64,000 nt of DNA from Spirochaetales bacterium. Lineage in GTDB: Bacteria > Spirochaetota > Spirochaetia > JABMQR01. The DNA lies in NCBI GenBank assembly GCA_018399255.1, contig JAGYPA010000012.1:22832-86831 (forward strand), read 5' to 3'. Positions within the stretch are counted from its first letter, which is position 1. Each line of letters starts with the position of its first letter. Under the pieces are notes generated by a model that ran no database searches, had not been told where the DNA came from, and was given only the letters and a program-made list of their open reading frames with translations. Below, one piece after another: positions 49,551 to 60,600 of this stretch. The position numbers and the translations under genes are program-made.

Positions 49551-50490
49551 AAGTCCTTCCTCCCTGAATCAGATCGACAAAAACCTCTTCAAGATCCGCA
49601 CGCTCCCGGGTAATAGTACTGAGCCGAAGTTTACCATCAGCAGCCGAACGAAGAATAACACCCCGATGCTCCTCAAACAAATCAGCAGCAATGCGAATCC
49701 GATCTGCCTCCAGCACATGGGGTACCCCTTGAAGATCGAGCTGAGCACCCATCTTTTCAGCATCAGCAGCCGAAGCAAAAGAAATCAGGCTCATCCCTCC
49801 TGAAACCCCGGCAAGAAGCTCCTCAGTACGTCCGACCAGCTTTACTTTTCCCTCATCCATAATGGCGACACTGCTGCAAATGCGCTCGACATCGGCAAGA
49901 ATATGCGTTGACATACAGACACTCATCCCCTCCCCCAACGAAGCAATAAACTCGAGCACCTCCTTGCGCCCGATAGGATCAAGGGCAGAAACCGGCTCAT
50001 CAAGAAACAGAATCTCGGGCTGGTGGAAGAGCGCCTGAGCAATCCCCAGCCGCTGCACCATGCCGCCGCTATAGCCGCCAATCTTGCGGTCAGCAGCCTG
50101 AGAAAGCCCCGCCATCGCCAACAACTCATCCGCCCGTTTGCGAATATCGGCAAGCGGCATACCGAAGAGGCGCCCGACAAAAAAGAGCAGCTCCCGCCCG
50201 GTCATCCAGGGATAATATTTCGGATCCTGTGAAAGATAGCCGATACCAAAACGGTGATCACTATCTGTATCGCCAACATCAGTTCCCATCACACGGCAAG
50301 TCCCCGAGGTAGGCGTTATCAGGCCAGTCAGAATCCGGATCAGGGTGGTTTTCCCGGCACCGTTGGGCCCAAGCAGCCCGAATATACCGTTTTTCTCCAC
50401 AGTCAGATCCATATGATCAAGAGCTGTGACCGACTTGAACCGCTTAACCACATCCCGGCATTCAATAGCGATCATACTCACGCCTCCCAT
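49537..50490 (-). CDS. ABC transporter ATP-binding protein
   Basis: GLLGPNGAGKTTLIRILTGL; YSGGMVQRLGIAQALFHQPEILFLDEPVSALDP. Confidence 0.95.
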   Translation of the reverse strand: MGGVSMIAIECRDVVKRFKSVTALDHMDLTVEKNGIFGLLGPNGAGKTTLIRILTGLITPTSGTCRVMGTDVGDTDSDHRFGIGYLSQDPKYYPWMTGRELLFFVGRLFGMPLADIRKRADELLAMAGLSQAADRKIGGYSGGMVQRLGIAQALFHQPEILFLDEPVSALDPIGRKEVLEFIASLGEGMSVCMSTHILADVERICSSVAIMDEGKVKLVGRTEELLAGVSGGMSLISFASAADAEKMGAQLDLQGVPHVLEADRIRIAADLFEEHRGVILRSAADGKLRLSTITRERADLEEVFVDLIQGGRTYGKR

Positions 50491-50710
50491 ACACCAGATA
50501 GGCTATCGGACCAAAAAGGGTCACAAACAGAAAAATCAGCAGCCAGGGAATCCTTCCAAGCCCGTTGAATTTTTCCCGCTTCAGCCAATCCCGCAGGCAA
50601 ATGAGCTTAAGCGTGATCTCCAGCAGCAGCAAAGGTATCAGCGCTGCCAGAATTGTCGGATCTAATGTTTTCATTACTAATCTCCTCCTCATCATTATAA
50701 TATATATCAC
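50462..50710 (-). CDS. PLDc_N-type small membrane protein
   Basis: NGLGRIPWLLIFLFVTLFGPIAYLVYGRREYDR typical PLD nuclease N-terminal membrane domain; overlaps the ATPase gene. Confidence 0.75.
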   Translation of the reverse strand: MIYIIMMRRRLVMKTLDPTILAALIPLLLLEITLKLICLRDWLKREKFNGLGRIPWLLIFLFVTLFGPIAYLVYGRREYDRY

Positions 50711-50728
50711 AGATAACTACGGTAAATC

Positions 50729-52123
50729 TCATAGACTCTCCAAAAACCCCTTCAGAATCTCCAGAAGCTCAGGATCCAGTGCGAGCGTGGGGTCGCTGTA
50801 GGATCGCTTCAAGAGATCTGGTCGACTGTCAGTATGTTTCAACAAATGCCCCATGCCTGAAACAGCAGCAAACTGAACATCAGGCAAATCTTCCGCCGTA
50901 ACAAGAGAATCTTCGCAGATAATTCTCTCATCACTGGTTCCCCAGACCGCCAGCATCGGTTTTTCCAGCGTTTTCACTATTTCCAGCGGGTTATACCTCA
51001 TCCAGCTGCGTATATACGCAATATTCTCTCTCTTCAGTAAAGATGCCGTTACCGGATGAGTATACTCCGGCATTTCACCCCGAGCCACGCGTTCCATCTC
51101 GTTCTTCATGATCTCACCGAGAGCCGGATCCTGCCTTGTCAGCTGCTTGACAAGCTGCACATCAATCGGGTCTCCATTACCGGCAAGGGAAATAATCCAG
51201 GCAATATCATCATGCCCAGCCCCGAGAGCGATAGCTATCAGGGATCCCTCAGAATGTCCGGCAACCCCTTCCAGCAGCAGACGCTGATCATCCCGTATAA
51301 ACTGCAGCAGCATTTCGGCATCACCAATTGCATCATCAAAAGTGTAAGTTTGGGGTTCAAAATCAGCTCCGGTCCGGCTTTCTGCCACCCCGAGTTTATC
51401 GTAGCGCACAGCAGCATACCCCTGTTCCTGGAAAAACTCCGCTGTCATCTTCAGCATATCGCTGCGGCCGACGACCAGCTCCGAATTACCGTCGCGGTCG
51501 GTTGGACCCGATCCGGCAATAAGCAGCACAGTGGAAAATGGCGGATTTCCATCAGGAAGCAGCAATGTCCCGTGAATCTCACCATATCTGGTTTGGACAG
51601 TAACAGCCTCCCCGGTCCGTCCGAGGTTCTGCCTGGCCATAAGCTCCCGACTGTAGCGTCCGGGATAAAAGTCAATTTCTGCCGACTCGCTGCCTGCCAG
51701 CAGGGTGCCTTTCCACCCTGTATCCCGGGATTCAAGGCGAAGCCGCAATTCCTGCATCCCCAGAAATAAGGAGACTTCCAGAGAATTCTTACCCCGTCTG
51801 GTCACGGTTACCGGCAGCCGCTCGAGGCTGCTGAGAGGGATAGATAAAAAGATGTTTTGCTCATCAGCTATATCAAGATATAACCAGAGAGGTTCTCCTC
51901 CAAGGACCGCGATACCTTCAAAGTGCCCGCTTAAAATATTGTTCACGGGATCAGCTGAATATGCGATATTCTCATTTTTATTCATTACTATAGCCTCCTC
52001 TGTTCGGGTACACCCGCCGGTCAACTGGGCAATCATGACGATCATCAGCAAAAACCAGACCGTCCCGTATAACTTTCTCGATGTTTTCATACTTCCCTCG
52101 TCCTCCATCAGGTTGATGGTCAT
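50729..52123 (-). CDS. Alpha/beta hydrolase (lipoprotein-like N-terminus)
   Basis: LLIAGSGPTDRDGNSELVVG...YAAVRYDKLGVAESRTG...VAGHSEGSLIAIALG; LTGGCTR lipobox-like. Confidence 0.9.
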   Translation of the reverse strand: MTINLMEDEGSMKTSRKLYGTVWFLLMIVMIAQLTGGCTRTEEAIVMNKNENIAYSADPVNNILSGHFEGIAVLGGEPLWLYLDIADEQNIFLSIPLSSLERLPVTVTRRGKNSLEVSLFLGMQELRLRLESRDTGWKGTLLAGSESAEIDFYPGRYSRELMARQNLGRTGEAVTVQTRYGEIHGTLLLPDGNPPFSTVLLIAGSGPTDRDGNSELVVGRSDMLKMTAEFFQEQGYAAVRYDKLGVAESRTGADFEPQTYTFDDAIGDAEMLLQFIRDDQRLLLEGVAGHSEGSLIAIALGAGHDDIAWIISLAGNGDPIDVQLVKQLTRQDPALGEIMKNEMERVARGEMPEYTHPVTASLLKRENIAYIRSWMRYNPLEIVKTLEKPMLAVWGTSDERIICEDSLVTAEDLPDVQFAAVSGMGHLLKHTDSRPDLLKRSYSDPTLALDPELLEILKGFLESL

Positions 52124-52282
52124 TGATGGTCAGAGTATGCATGCTGATGGATAAGCTGGCTATTCGGGAAACTACTGATTTTTCATAGATACGCACATTA
52201 CGTAGATATACGTAAAGGGAATTCGAGCTTCAAGAGACTGCTTCAATCGGCTGCCGGAACACGGCAAACGCGGGGACCGGGA

Positions 52283-53206
52283 CTATACAGGAGATCGCGT
52301 CAGGCTGATAAGATTGAGCAGCTCTATCCGGTTCGATACCGAACACTTCCGGTAGATATTGTAGGCGTGAGTCTCCACTGTGCGGGGGGATATGCAGAGA
52401 ATATCGCCGATCTCCTTCCCGCTCTTACCCTCAACCAGCAGCCGCAGTATATCGGCTTCGCGCTTGCTGATCTGGTAGTCACGGACAAAGTGGTCCGGAA
52501 CATCATAATTTTTTCCCAGCGACTCAGAGAACAGCCTCATAAAAACGAGGACATCGTTGAAGCACCAGACAAAAATAAACAGGCCTGTAAGGCCGGTTTC
52601 AATAATGAACATATGGGGAACTGATGCTGTCGATATTCCCGTAACAACGAAAAAAGCGGCGAACAGACCGAAAAACAGATAGGCAACACCTGATATGACA
52701 AGAAACGATCCCAGGCTTTTCACCCGGGCATAGCGGGGCTGCTTCCGAAGATACATCCAAACTGCTGCCATTCCCGCCCCGAGACCAAAATTATAGATGA
52801 AGGTGACGGCGGTTGCCATCCAGCTGATGCCGAAAACAGTCCAGGTCAAGGCTGATGCCAGTACCACAGCTGGTATAATAAGGGCCAGAAGCCTGGTTTT
52901 TACCGGAACGCTATCGCAGAGCAATGCCGAGAACAGCAGCTGAACCACATAAGCGATCATTACCGAAATGCCGATCCGGATCCAGGCAACACTGAGAACC
53001 AGCGCATTCGAGGGGGATTCCATCAACTGGGTGATAAAATAGAGATAAGTGAGCAGGACAAACCAGAAAGCAGTCAGCAGCAGGTAGATAATATACAGCA
53101 TCCTGTAGGTATCATGCTGCTTGCGGTAGAGAATATAGGATAACCCCACCGCACCGAACATCAGGGAAAAACAGAATATGTTGAACCAGAATACTGCGGC
53201 TTCCAT
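52283..53206 (-). CDS. LuxR-family regulator with 7-8 N-terminal TM helices
   Basis: ISKREADILRLLVEGKSGKEIGDILCISPRTVETHAYNIYRKCSVSNRIELLNL HTH; hydrophobic N-terminal two-thirds. Confidence 0.88.
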   Translation of the reverse strand: MEAAVFWFNIFCFSLMFGAVGLSYILYRKQHDTYRMLYIIYLLLTAFWFVLLTYLYFITQLMESPSNALVLSVAWIRIGISVMIAYVVQLLFSALLCDSVPVKTRLLALIIPAVVLASALTWTVFGISWMATAVTFIYNFGLGAGMAAVWMYLRKQPRYARVKSLGSFLVISGVAYLFFGLFAAFFVVTGISTASVPHMFIIETGLTGLFIFVWCFNDVLVFMRLFSESLGKNYDVPDHFVRDYQISKREADILRLLVEGKSGKEIGDILCISPRTVETHAYNIYRKCSVSNRIELLNLISLTRSPV

Positions 53207-53271
53207 GGAGAGGAATTATAGCAGAAGATTCGACTGCTGAACAGAATTTGATAAAATTTTACGCTATTTTG

Positions 53272-53970
53272 CTACGGGCGTTTCCGACAGGCCAGATGGC
53301 AGAAATATTCGATAACTGTGGCAATTTTATCGCTGAGAGAGACCACGACACTCTCAAGATAGCGCGGCGGGGAAGACGTCTTGGGAAACATATGCTTGAG
53401 GATACTGTCAGCCTCCCGTTCAGATACCGGAAAATAGCGGCGGGCATTATCAAGGGCTATTTGGGGATGTTCCCTGCCATGCAGAGCTTTTGAATTGTCT
53501 GTTGCCTTCCGCTCTCTCCAGTCGTAGAGAAAAAAATCATGCAGCAGACCGCCCCGGGCTGAGGCCGTATAATTCAGACTGAGCACCTTTGCAATGCAGT
53601 AGGATATATATGCTACCCTGTTAACATGATCATAAATGTGATTTGTGTGATGGCGATAATCCTTCAGCTTGATAAACTCTTCATGTAAAAGAATATCCTG
53701 TACAATGGAGACAAATTCCACGCGCCTGGGAAGCAGTTTCTGAACAGGAGAAGTATCCGCCCTCGCCATCATGTAATGCACATGCACAGCTGACAGCAAT
53801 ATAAGCAGCGAAGCAGCCAGCATAAATTCCACCGAAGGGGCGGTAATCAGCTGAAAAATAGGAATTGATATGGGGATGGGGATGGGGATGGGGATGGGGA
53901 TGGAGGTAAGTGTGTCTGAAAGCATAAACAGCAGGAAGAAGCTCGATACGATGTGAAACAACCTCTTCAA
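53272..53970 (-). CDS. HD-domain protein with N-terminal membrane region (start codon uncertain)
   Basis: YRHHTNHIYDHVNRVAYISYCIAKVLSLNYTASARGGLLHDFFLYDW (H...HD); TTG start in track, no clear SD. Confidence 0.7.
   Translation of the reverse strand: MKRLFHIVSSFFLLFMLSDTLTSIPIPIPIPIPISIPIFQLITAPSVEFMLAASLLILLSAVHVHYMMARADTSPVQKLLPRRVEFVSIVQDILLHEEFIKLKDYRHHTNHIYDHVNRVAYISYCIAKVLSLNYTASARGGLLHDFFLYDWRERKATDNSKALHGREHPQIALDNARRYFPVSEREADSILKHMFPKTSSPPRYLESVVVSLSDKIATVIEYFCHLACRKRP
53870..53905. repeat. Hexanucleotide tandem repeat (ATGGGG)5 + ATGGAG, G-quadruplex-prone
   Basis: atggggatggggatggggatggggatggggatggag read directly on + strand; encodes the PIPIPIPISIPI segment on minus strand. Confidence 0.97.
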
Positions 53971-54231
53971 ATACTGCTGATTCCAGTTTCCAAAAAATCC
54001 TGCTATATGCGATATATACAGTTTAGTACTCCTCTGATGTCATTAAAAGGAATCTACGAAAATGAGATGTCTTCGTCAAGCTCCCGCGTTCTGCAAACTA
54101 TATATACGCAGTCTGTGCATCATTCGTACATGACGGCTGACTAGTGAACATCCTCTCCACCCGTCTAACACCTACGTCGGGATCAAGGTTACGTAATAAA
54201 TCGCATTCATCTCCTGGGCAGTTAATGACTT

Positions 54232-54981
54232 TTAGAGCGGCAGAAGGCTCATGACAAGCCCGATCAGTCCTCCGAAAACCCCTCCCCAGATTACCAGCCA
54301 GCCAAGATGTCGGGCAATCATATCCTGAATAATCTGCTTGACCAGCTGTGGCGTCAGCTCTTCGAGACGTGACTCGACTATCAGCTCCACCTTCTGCTTG
54401 ATGGAATTGATAAGATTACCCTGATCTCCCATTGAGGACTTCAGGGCTTCCTTGAACTCGGGCTGCTGCGCCTGCTGCTTGACAAACTGTTTGATTTTCT
54501 GTTCAAAGGGCGCACGAAAACCCTCAAGGACTACGGCCCCGCCGAACAAATTGAGCATACCCCCGAATGATGACTCCAGAATTACCGATGTCAGGGAGGA
54601 AAAGGCGGCGTCATAGTCGATGGCCTCGAGCGCAGGGTCAAGATTTATCTGAACATCGCTGCCCTTCAGTGTATCAGAAAGAAACTTCTGCATATTTTCT
54701 TCAGTGAAGAACTGCTGCATAATCAGCTTTCTGATGCCCCGCTTGAAGTCTTCAAAGTGGTTGGGAACTACTCCCGAGCCGTAAAGCAGCGGAACTTTTT
54801 CAAAAAGCATATGGATCGCCAGCCAGTTGGTGACGGCCCCGGATAAAGCAAAAAACCCCACCGTACGGATCTGCTCTCCGAACCAGGGAGAGAAATACCC
54901 GGCAACAATAACCAGCGCTGCAATTAGATTTGTGACAAAACTCTTGTTCATGCCTGACTCCTGCTGAAAATGACATACCAT
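54232..54981 (-). CDS. DUF445-type membrane protein
   Basis: GAVTNWLAIHMLFEKVPLLYGSGVVPNHFEDFKRGIRKLIMQQFFTEENMQKFL and C-terminal GVFGGLIGLVMSLL. Confidence 0.82.
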   Translation of the reverse strand: MVCHFQQESGMNKSFVTNLIAALVIVAGYFSPWFGEQIRTVGFFALSGAVTNWLAIHMLFEKVPLLYGSGVVPNHFEDFKRGIRKLIMQQFFTEENMQKFLSDTLKGSDVQINLDPALEAIDYDAAFSSLTSVILESSFGGMLNLFGGAVVLEGFRAPFEQKIKQFVKQQAQQPEFKEALKSSMGDQGNLINSIKQKVELIVESRLEELTPQLVKQIIQDMIARHLGWLVIWGGVFGGLIGLVMSLLPL

Positions 54982-55177
54982 ATATTCTGACAGCGGGTCA
55001 ACAGGAGAACTGCAGGTAATTACATGTCAAGTACAAGACAGCCCGACATCCCCCATCCACCCGCATCCACCCGCAAAAAAGTTTTGTGCTTGACATATTA
55101 ATAGATTGAAGATTACTCTAAAATGGATGCAAGAGGTAGAAGGAGCGTAAAGTGACCAATAAAGCAAATGCAGGATT

Positions 55178-57418
55178 ATGAAAAAATACTTCAGTACCAT
55201 CTGGTCAGATACTTTCAGCTATATTTCCCTTGCTCTTTATGGACTGCTGATCATCACTGCAGCCTTGTTTATTCGAAATCTGCAGGTTGCCGGCGGCATT
55301 GATGAAAACTTGCTTCCTTCAGCCAATGCATACAGTCAGAAGACCAGCCTCTGGCATAATGAGTTTCCTGTACAGCAGGCAGCTATAATAAATATCGCAT
55401 TCGATGATTCTCGTCCGTTCTCCCGGGAAAATCTGCAGAGGGCAAAGCTGCTTACCGAGCAGCTTCGTCAGAACGAACTCATCAGGGAGGTCTACGCCAT
55501 CACCAGCCTCGATGACAGCGGCCCGGACTCATTTACTGAAGAACCTTTCATGAATATTCAAGATCCGACGTCCCTTATCAAAGCCGAGCAGGCAATTCAA
55601 GAAATTCAGGTTCTCAAGTCCCTCTTTCTCAGCAGCAACAGCCGGGCTTTGCTTTTATATGTTGTAATTGAGGATTCCGCTGCAGCCGAAGATTTCGGGA
55701 GGTATTTTGACGAATTACGGGCAGAATGGAAAATATCCAGCATTAAGCTCTCGATTGCCGCCCCTCTTTATTATGAGTACCAAAACAGAAATCTTATAAT
55801 CCAGGAACTGATCCAGATTTGTGCAGGAGCCTTTCTCATTCTTCTTATCATCTATTTCATCTTTACCGGCAGCCCGAGAGCTTCCCTTGTTTTTTTAGTC
55901 AACAGCCTTATTCCTTCATTCATTCTTTTCGGGTTTATGACGCTTTTCGGAAAACCGATTGATATCATGACAATCTTTCTCCCGCTGCTGCTGTTCTCGA
56001 TAACCACTGCCTACAGCATTCACTACTTTAAGACAAGAGAAGTGCTGGGGAGCAGAAAGCTGACCCTCGAATCAATAGGCACAATTATTATGCTGTCGGC
56101 ATTTACTACCATCATCGGCTATACCAATCTGCTCTTTATTGAAGGGGAATCGATACGACGACTTGGTGCTTCGCTTATTATCGGCATCATGCTGGCGGTA
56201 TTTTCTATTCTTTGGTGCGTTCCGACGGTAGTGGAAAAGGTTCCCCCAAGAAAATTGAGGGGATGGGAATTACGGCTCCGGTCCACCAGCTTTCCTGCCG
56301 GCAAAAGCGGCAGGGTCATCGTCTCTATATTTATCGGCATTCTTCTTTTCAGTCTCGGAGGACTCTACTGGTATGGCCCTTCGTGGCATTTCAAGGATGG
56401 TTTTCAGCGCGAATTCCGGCCTTGGGTTCTTATCCGTCAGGAGGAAGAGCTGTTTGCTGAAAACAATGGATTTATACGGGAAATTGATGTCTTCATCGAT
56501 ACGGGAATTGAATATGGACTTATTGAACTGGAAATCTATCATATAATTGAAGAACTGACCGACGAGATTCGCAGCCTCGATACGCCGGCGAGAGTGATCA
56601 GCTATACCGATATTACTGCCTACGGAAATGGGATCCTCTATGGTGAGCATAAGGAAATTCCTCCGCATTCAGAAGTAGAAATTGGGGAAACACTTGAACT
56701 TGTTTCTTCTAATCGAAGCGATATTCCGCTGGATCTTTTTGTGGACATCTCTTTCCAGAAAACACGACTTATTGTACGCTACGACTCCTCTTCGGTGACC
56801 AACAGTCATCAAAGCTATCTGCTGGACAAGAAAATTGTTGATACAATTGAAGCCTTACTCTCACCCCATACCTATCTGGATGTGCATCTTTCCGGTCTGC
56901 CGATTCTGCAGAAAGAGCTGATCAACTACTACCTCGGCATGGTCGCCAAGGCATCGATATACTTTTTTCTGCTCGTTGCAGCTATCGGTTTTCTGGTGCT
57001 GCGCTCGATAAGAAAGTGCCTGCTGCTGGTTCTTCCCTCATTTCTTGCCATGCTCTTCTATGCGGGTATTAACGGCTGGCTGCGGCAGCCGATTTCTGTT
57101 TTCAACATTTTCGGTCTGTATACCCTGCTGGGCATCAGCGTCGATGACACCTTCTACTTTCTCATCCACCACCGACGCGAAGAGCGCTCCAGTAAGGGAA
57201 TCTCTCCCTATGCTGTCGTAACAAAGGTTTACCGCAGGACTGGCATCAATATTCTTGAAACCACTCTGATTATTTCTGGCGGAATAGCGGCCGCCCTTGC
57301 TTCAGGCGTCATGCCCATATTCAACACCATTCTGGTAACCTTGCTGGCTCTTAACTTCTCCACAGCAACTACTCTTTTTATCATGCCGCGGTTTCTCTTC
57401 CGTGAAGGCAGTATTTAG
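55178..57418 (+). CDS. MMPL/RND-superfamily exporter
   Basis: 746 aa; two sets of ~5-6 TM helices around soluble loops; GISVDDTFYFLIHHRREE and ITTAYSIHYFKTREV RND-type TM4 motifs. Confidence 0.88.
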   Translation: MKKYFSTIWSDTFSYISLALYGLLIITAALFIRNLQVAGGIDENLLPSANAYSQKTSLWHNEFPVQQAAIINIAFDDSRPFSRENLQRAKLLTEQLRQNELIREVYAITSLDDSGPDSFTEEPFMNIQDPTSLIKAEQAIQEIQVLKSLFLSSNSRALLLYVVIEDSAAAEDFGRYFDELRAEWKISSIKLSIAAPLYYEYQNRNLIIQELIQICAGAFLILLIIYFIFTGSPRASLVFLVNSLIPSFILFGFMTLFGKPIDIMTIFLPLLLFSITTAYSIHYFKTREVLGSRKLTLESIGTIIMLSAFTTIIGYTNLLFIEGESIRRLGASLIIGIMLAVFSILWCVPTVVEKVPPRKLRGWELRLRSTSFPAGKSGRVIVSIFIGILLFSLGGLYWYGPSWHFKDGFQREFRPWVLIRQEEELFAENNGFIREIDVFIDTGIEYGLIELEIYHIIEELTDEIRSLDTPARVISYTDITAYGNGILYGEHKEIPPHSEVEIGETLELVSSNRSDIPLDLFVDISFQKTRLIVRYDSSSVTNSHQSYLLDKKIVDTIEALLSPHTYLDVHLSGLPILQKELINYYLGMVAKASIYFFLLVAAIGFLVLRSIRKCLLLVLPSFLAMLFYAGINGWLRQPISVFNIFGLYTLLGISVDDTFYFLIHHRREERSSKGISPYAVVTKVYRRTGINILETTLIISGGIAAALASGVMPIFNTILVTLLALNFSTATTLFIMPRFLFREGSI

Positions 57419-57430
57419 CAGTATTTAGCC
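57411..57430. repeat. 10-bp tandem duplication agtatttagc x2 spanning the exporter stop codon
   Basis: ggc agtatttagc agtatttagc caac. Confidence 0.75.
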
Positions 57431-57674
57431 AACATTATATTGCGGAATCTCATTTTACGGCTTATGATTTATTATGTAACTATTGCAGTAGGCATTGGGT
57501 ATAAAAGAGCGGGTAAATGAGAATCATATAAAGTATACATACCTAAAGTATTTTTTTTGAGCTTCTTGCAGCCGACATTTGCAGTAATGAGGCTCTGAGT
57601 TTTTATTTGTATAAATACATTCTTTTTCTGCTTGCATGCTGTTTTACTGAATTATGACAAATTGGGGGTAGAGT

Positions 57675-60600
57675 ATGTTGTTACGTTCCACACTGAAAAA
57701 GCTGGCTGTCACTTTTTTTGCGGCGGTCTTTGTCCTGATCTCCCTGGTTCCGGCTGAAGGGGCTCTGCGAAGCGTTCGCACAAGAGCGCTGGATACTCCT
57801 GATATTGTCATAAAACCCTATGCTAACATGAGTTTTGGAACACTGCTGACCCAGTCAATTCTTCGGGCTACTATTATCAACGGTGATGCGGCGACACACC
57901 TGAAAATTGTACTCTCCATCAATATTGACACCGAAGGTGATGAAATAACTGACTGGGACGGCGGGATGGATATCATCATGGAAAGGGCGCTTGACGCCGG
58001 AGCAAGACTGACAATAGATAATGCAGAGATTTTTTCGAATTTCTTAGCCTTTCAAGAAGATTATGATTTTGACTTTGAAAATGCGGCATTCGGTGAGGAA
58101 GGCAGTTCCTACCCCGGAGGGTTGGCAGATGCTTTTGACTTCAGCAGCGGCGGTAATATCGATGCTGACACGTTTTTGAGCATAACACTTCCCGAGGGTG
58201 AATATGAGATGACAATAAAGGTTTTTGATGTGGATGCAGATTCTGTAAATCCTAAAGGAGAAGAAACAGTAACCTTTAAGGTTGTCGATATCGGCAATAT
58301 TACTAATCTATCCACCCCCACCGTGCAGGACCCGGAAGTAACATGGTTCCTGCCGCAAGTACCGATTTATACTTTCAGCTCCTACACCACCACATCAACG
58401 GTAACTATTACCGGCAAAGATGTTAATTACTCAAAAACCATCACTCATGCTGTTCCTGACGGAACAGGCCTGAAAGGCTATCCCGGTGGGACTGACAGCG
58501 GCAATGCCGTACTGGACCTGAGCACCAGCGACCTCAACTTCCGGATGGGAGAAAGCTATTTTCTGAAAGTAGCCTTTAGAGACTGGAATGGAGCTCTGAT
58601 TAACGAACAAGAACAGGGATTCACATTCAGCCCTTCCGCCCCCGTCTACTATTCACCCGCGGGTGGAACCCAGGTTGATGAACTGCAGCCTACGTTTGAA
58701 TGGGCTTTCGATGCCTACGATCCATGGGTCGATACCTATACGCTCATCATAAAGAACAATACCACCAATCAAACCACCACCATACCCGGCATAACCGACG
58801 ACTCTTATACCCTGGATGCGCCGCTCGCGTTCGGCAGCAGCTACGCCTGGCATGTAGTTCCCTACTATACCAGTGACGGAGCAGCCTTCTATGTGACTCC
58901 ACCGTCCACGGCCTCCTTTTCTACCATTGCCCATACAGCCCCCGAAGTTACGCTCAGCGAACCGGCCGCGGGCAATCGCCTCCTTGCAGGAGAGAGCTAC
59001 GACTTTTCGGTATCATTCGAGACCTTTAACGACGCTTCGGTTGCCGACAGCGATATTGTCTGGCTGATTGGCGGCAGCACCTATACTGGAGAATCAATAA
59101 CCTACACGCCGTCAGGCAGATATCCCAATGACTCCCTGGAAGTAAGCTGCACCGTAACGGATTCAGCCGGCGGAACAGCAACTGCAGCTGCCAACGTTAC
59201 AGTTCTTGCGCCCGAGGCTGCCGTTGCCGGAGGAAACCTTACCAGATTTGCCAACGAGGAAGCTTCATTCGCTCTCGACAATGCGAGAACCAGGGACGCC
59301 GACAGTTTCGCATGGACCGTAACGGATCCTGACGGCGATACCGAGACAGATTCCGGCAGCAGCATCAACGTCAGCTTTGCCAAACTCGGCACCTATACCG
59401 TCACAGTCGCTGCTGTAACCGAAGACGACTATGGCAACGAGACAGAGGTTTCAGGCAATACTGTTTCCATCGAAGTATCCAGCCAGGGAGCACCCATCGC
59501 CGCCTTTGAAAGTCCAAGATCCCAAGGACTTTTGATGGTTGATGAGACCGTTCCCTTTACGGTATCGATAGCAGGCCCCAATGCGATTGCAAAGACAGTG
59601 TGGAGCATAAACGGGGAAGAAACCGAATATGACGGAGCCCGGGAGGAAATATCCTTTACTCCTGATGCTTCCTATCTGCAGTCCGGCCAGACAGGGACGG
59701 TAACGGTAACCTGTCAGGTGGAAGATGAGTTTGGTGACAGTTCGGTTCTGGTTTCCAGAAACTTTCTGGTTATCGAACCCGGCGTCTCCTTTATCAGTGT
59801 ATCGGAAGACAGCAGCTGGTCATTGGGAACTCCGCTTAACGGTTCCCTCAAGGCAGATTTTGCCCAGTCCACCCGCTGGTACGTCGACGGAAATCTGCAG
59901 CCCCGCGGCAGCTCCTACAATTTCAGCACACCCGGTGAGCATACGCTCAAAGCTGAGGCGAGCTGGCTTGCAGTTAATAGCTCGGGAGGAGAATCCACCC
60001 ATGAAGAGAGCACTGAGTTCTCGATATACGTAAAGGACAGTGTTCCGCCGACCCTTGCCATAACTTCACCGGACAATATCGCTAGTCTCTCATTTATTAC
60101 CAGCGTTGATTACAATTTTGTCGGCGAGGTAGTTTCCGATTCCCAGATCACCCGCAGATGGTGGACCTTCGGCAGCAGCTCGGAACAGGAGACCGATGAG
60201 AGCGGGCTGGTTACCCATCAATTTGCTCCGGGAACAACCGGCTCGGTCAAGGCAGTATTTTATGCCCAGAACACCGACGACGTAACCGGTAAGAAAGAGG
60301 TAAATCTTACGGTTCTCGACCCGACTGTTACTGTTCAATGGCCGTCTCAGACAATCTATGCTGCCGCTGCAGCAGTCCCGGTTTTCGGAACAGCTTCGGC
60401 AGGAACCCTCTACTGGAGTATTGAGGGCAATACGAGTGACGGAGACTCAATTTCGCAGGAGTACCGGAACAGTATCTGGGACAGGAAATTTGTAAAACCC
60501 GGCACCTATACTATAGCACCGCTTGTTAAAATCTCTGCGGCCTCCCCATCTGGAGGGACAGAGGAGTATACCAGAGACAATGATGATTCATTTGAGGTAA

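Noticed and set aside
55040-55075. Short direct repeat catccacccgc x2
   Set aside because: Only two 10-11 bp copies upstream of the exporter promoter; too short to interpret.
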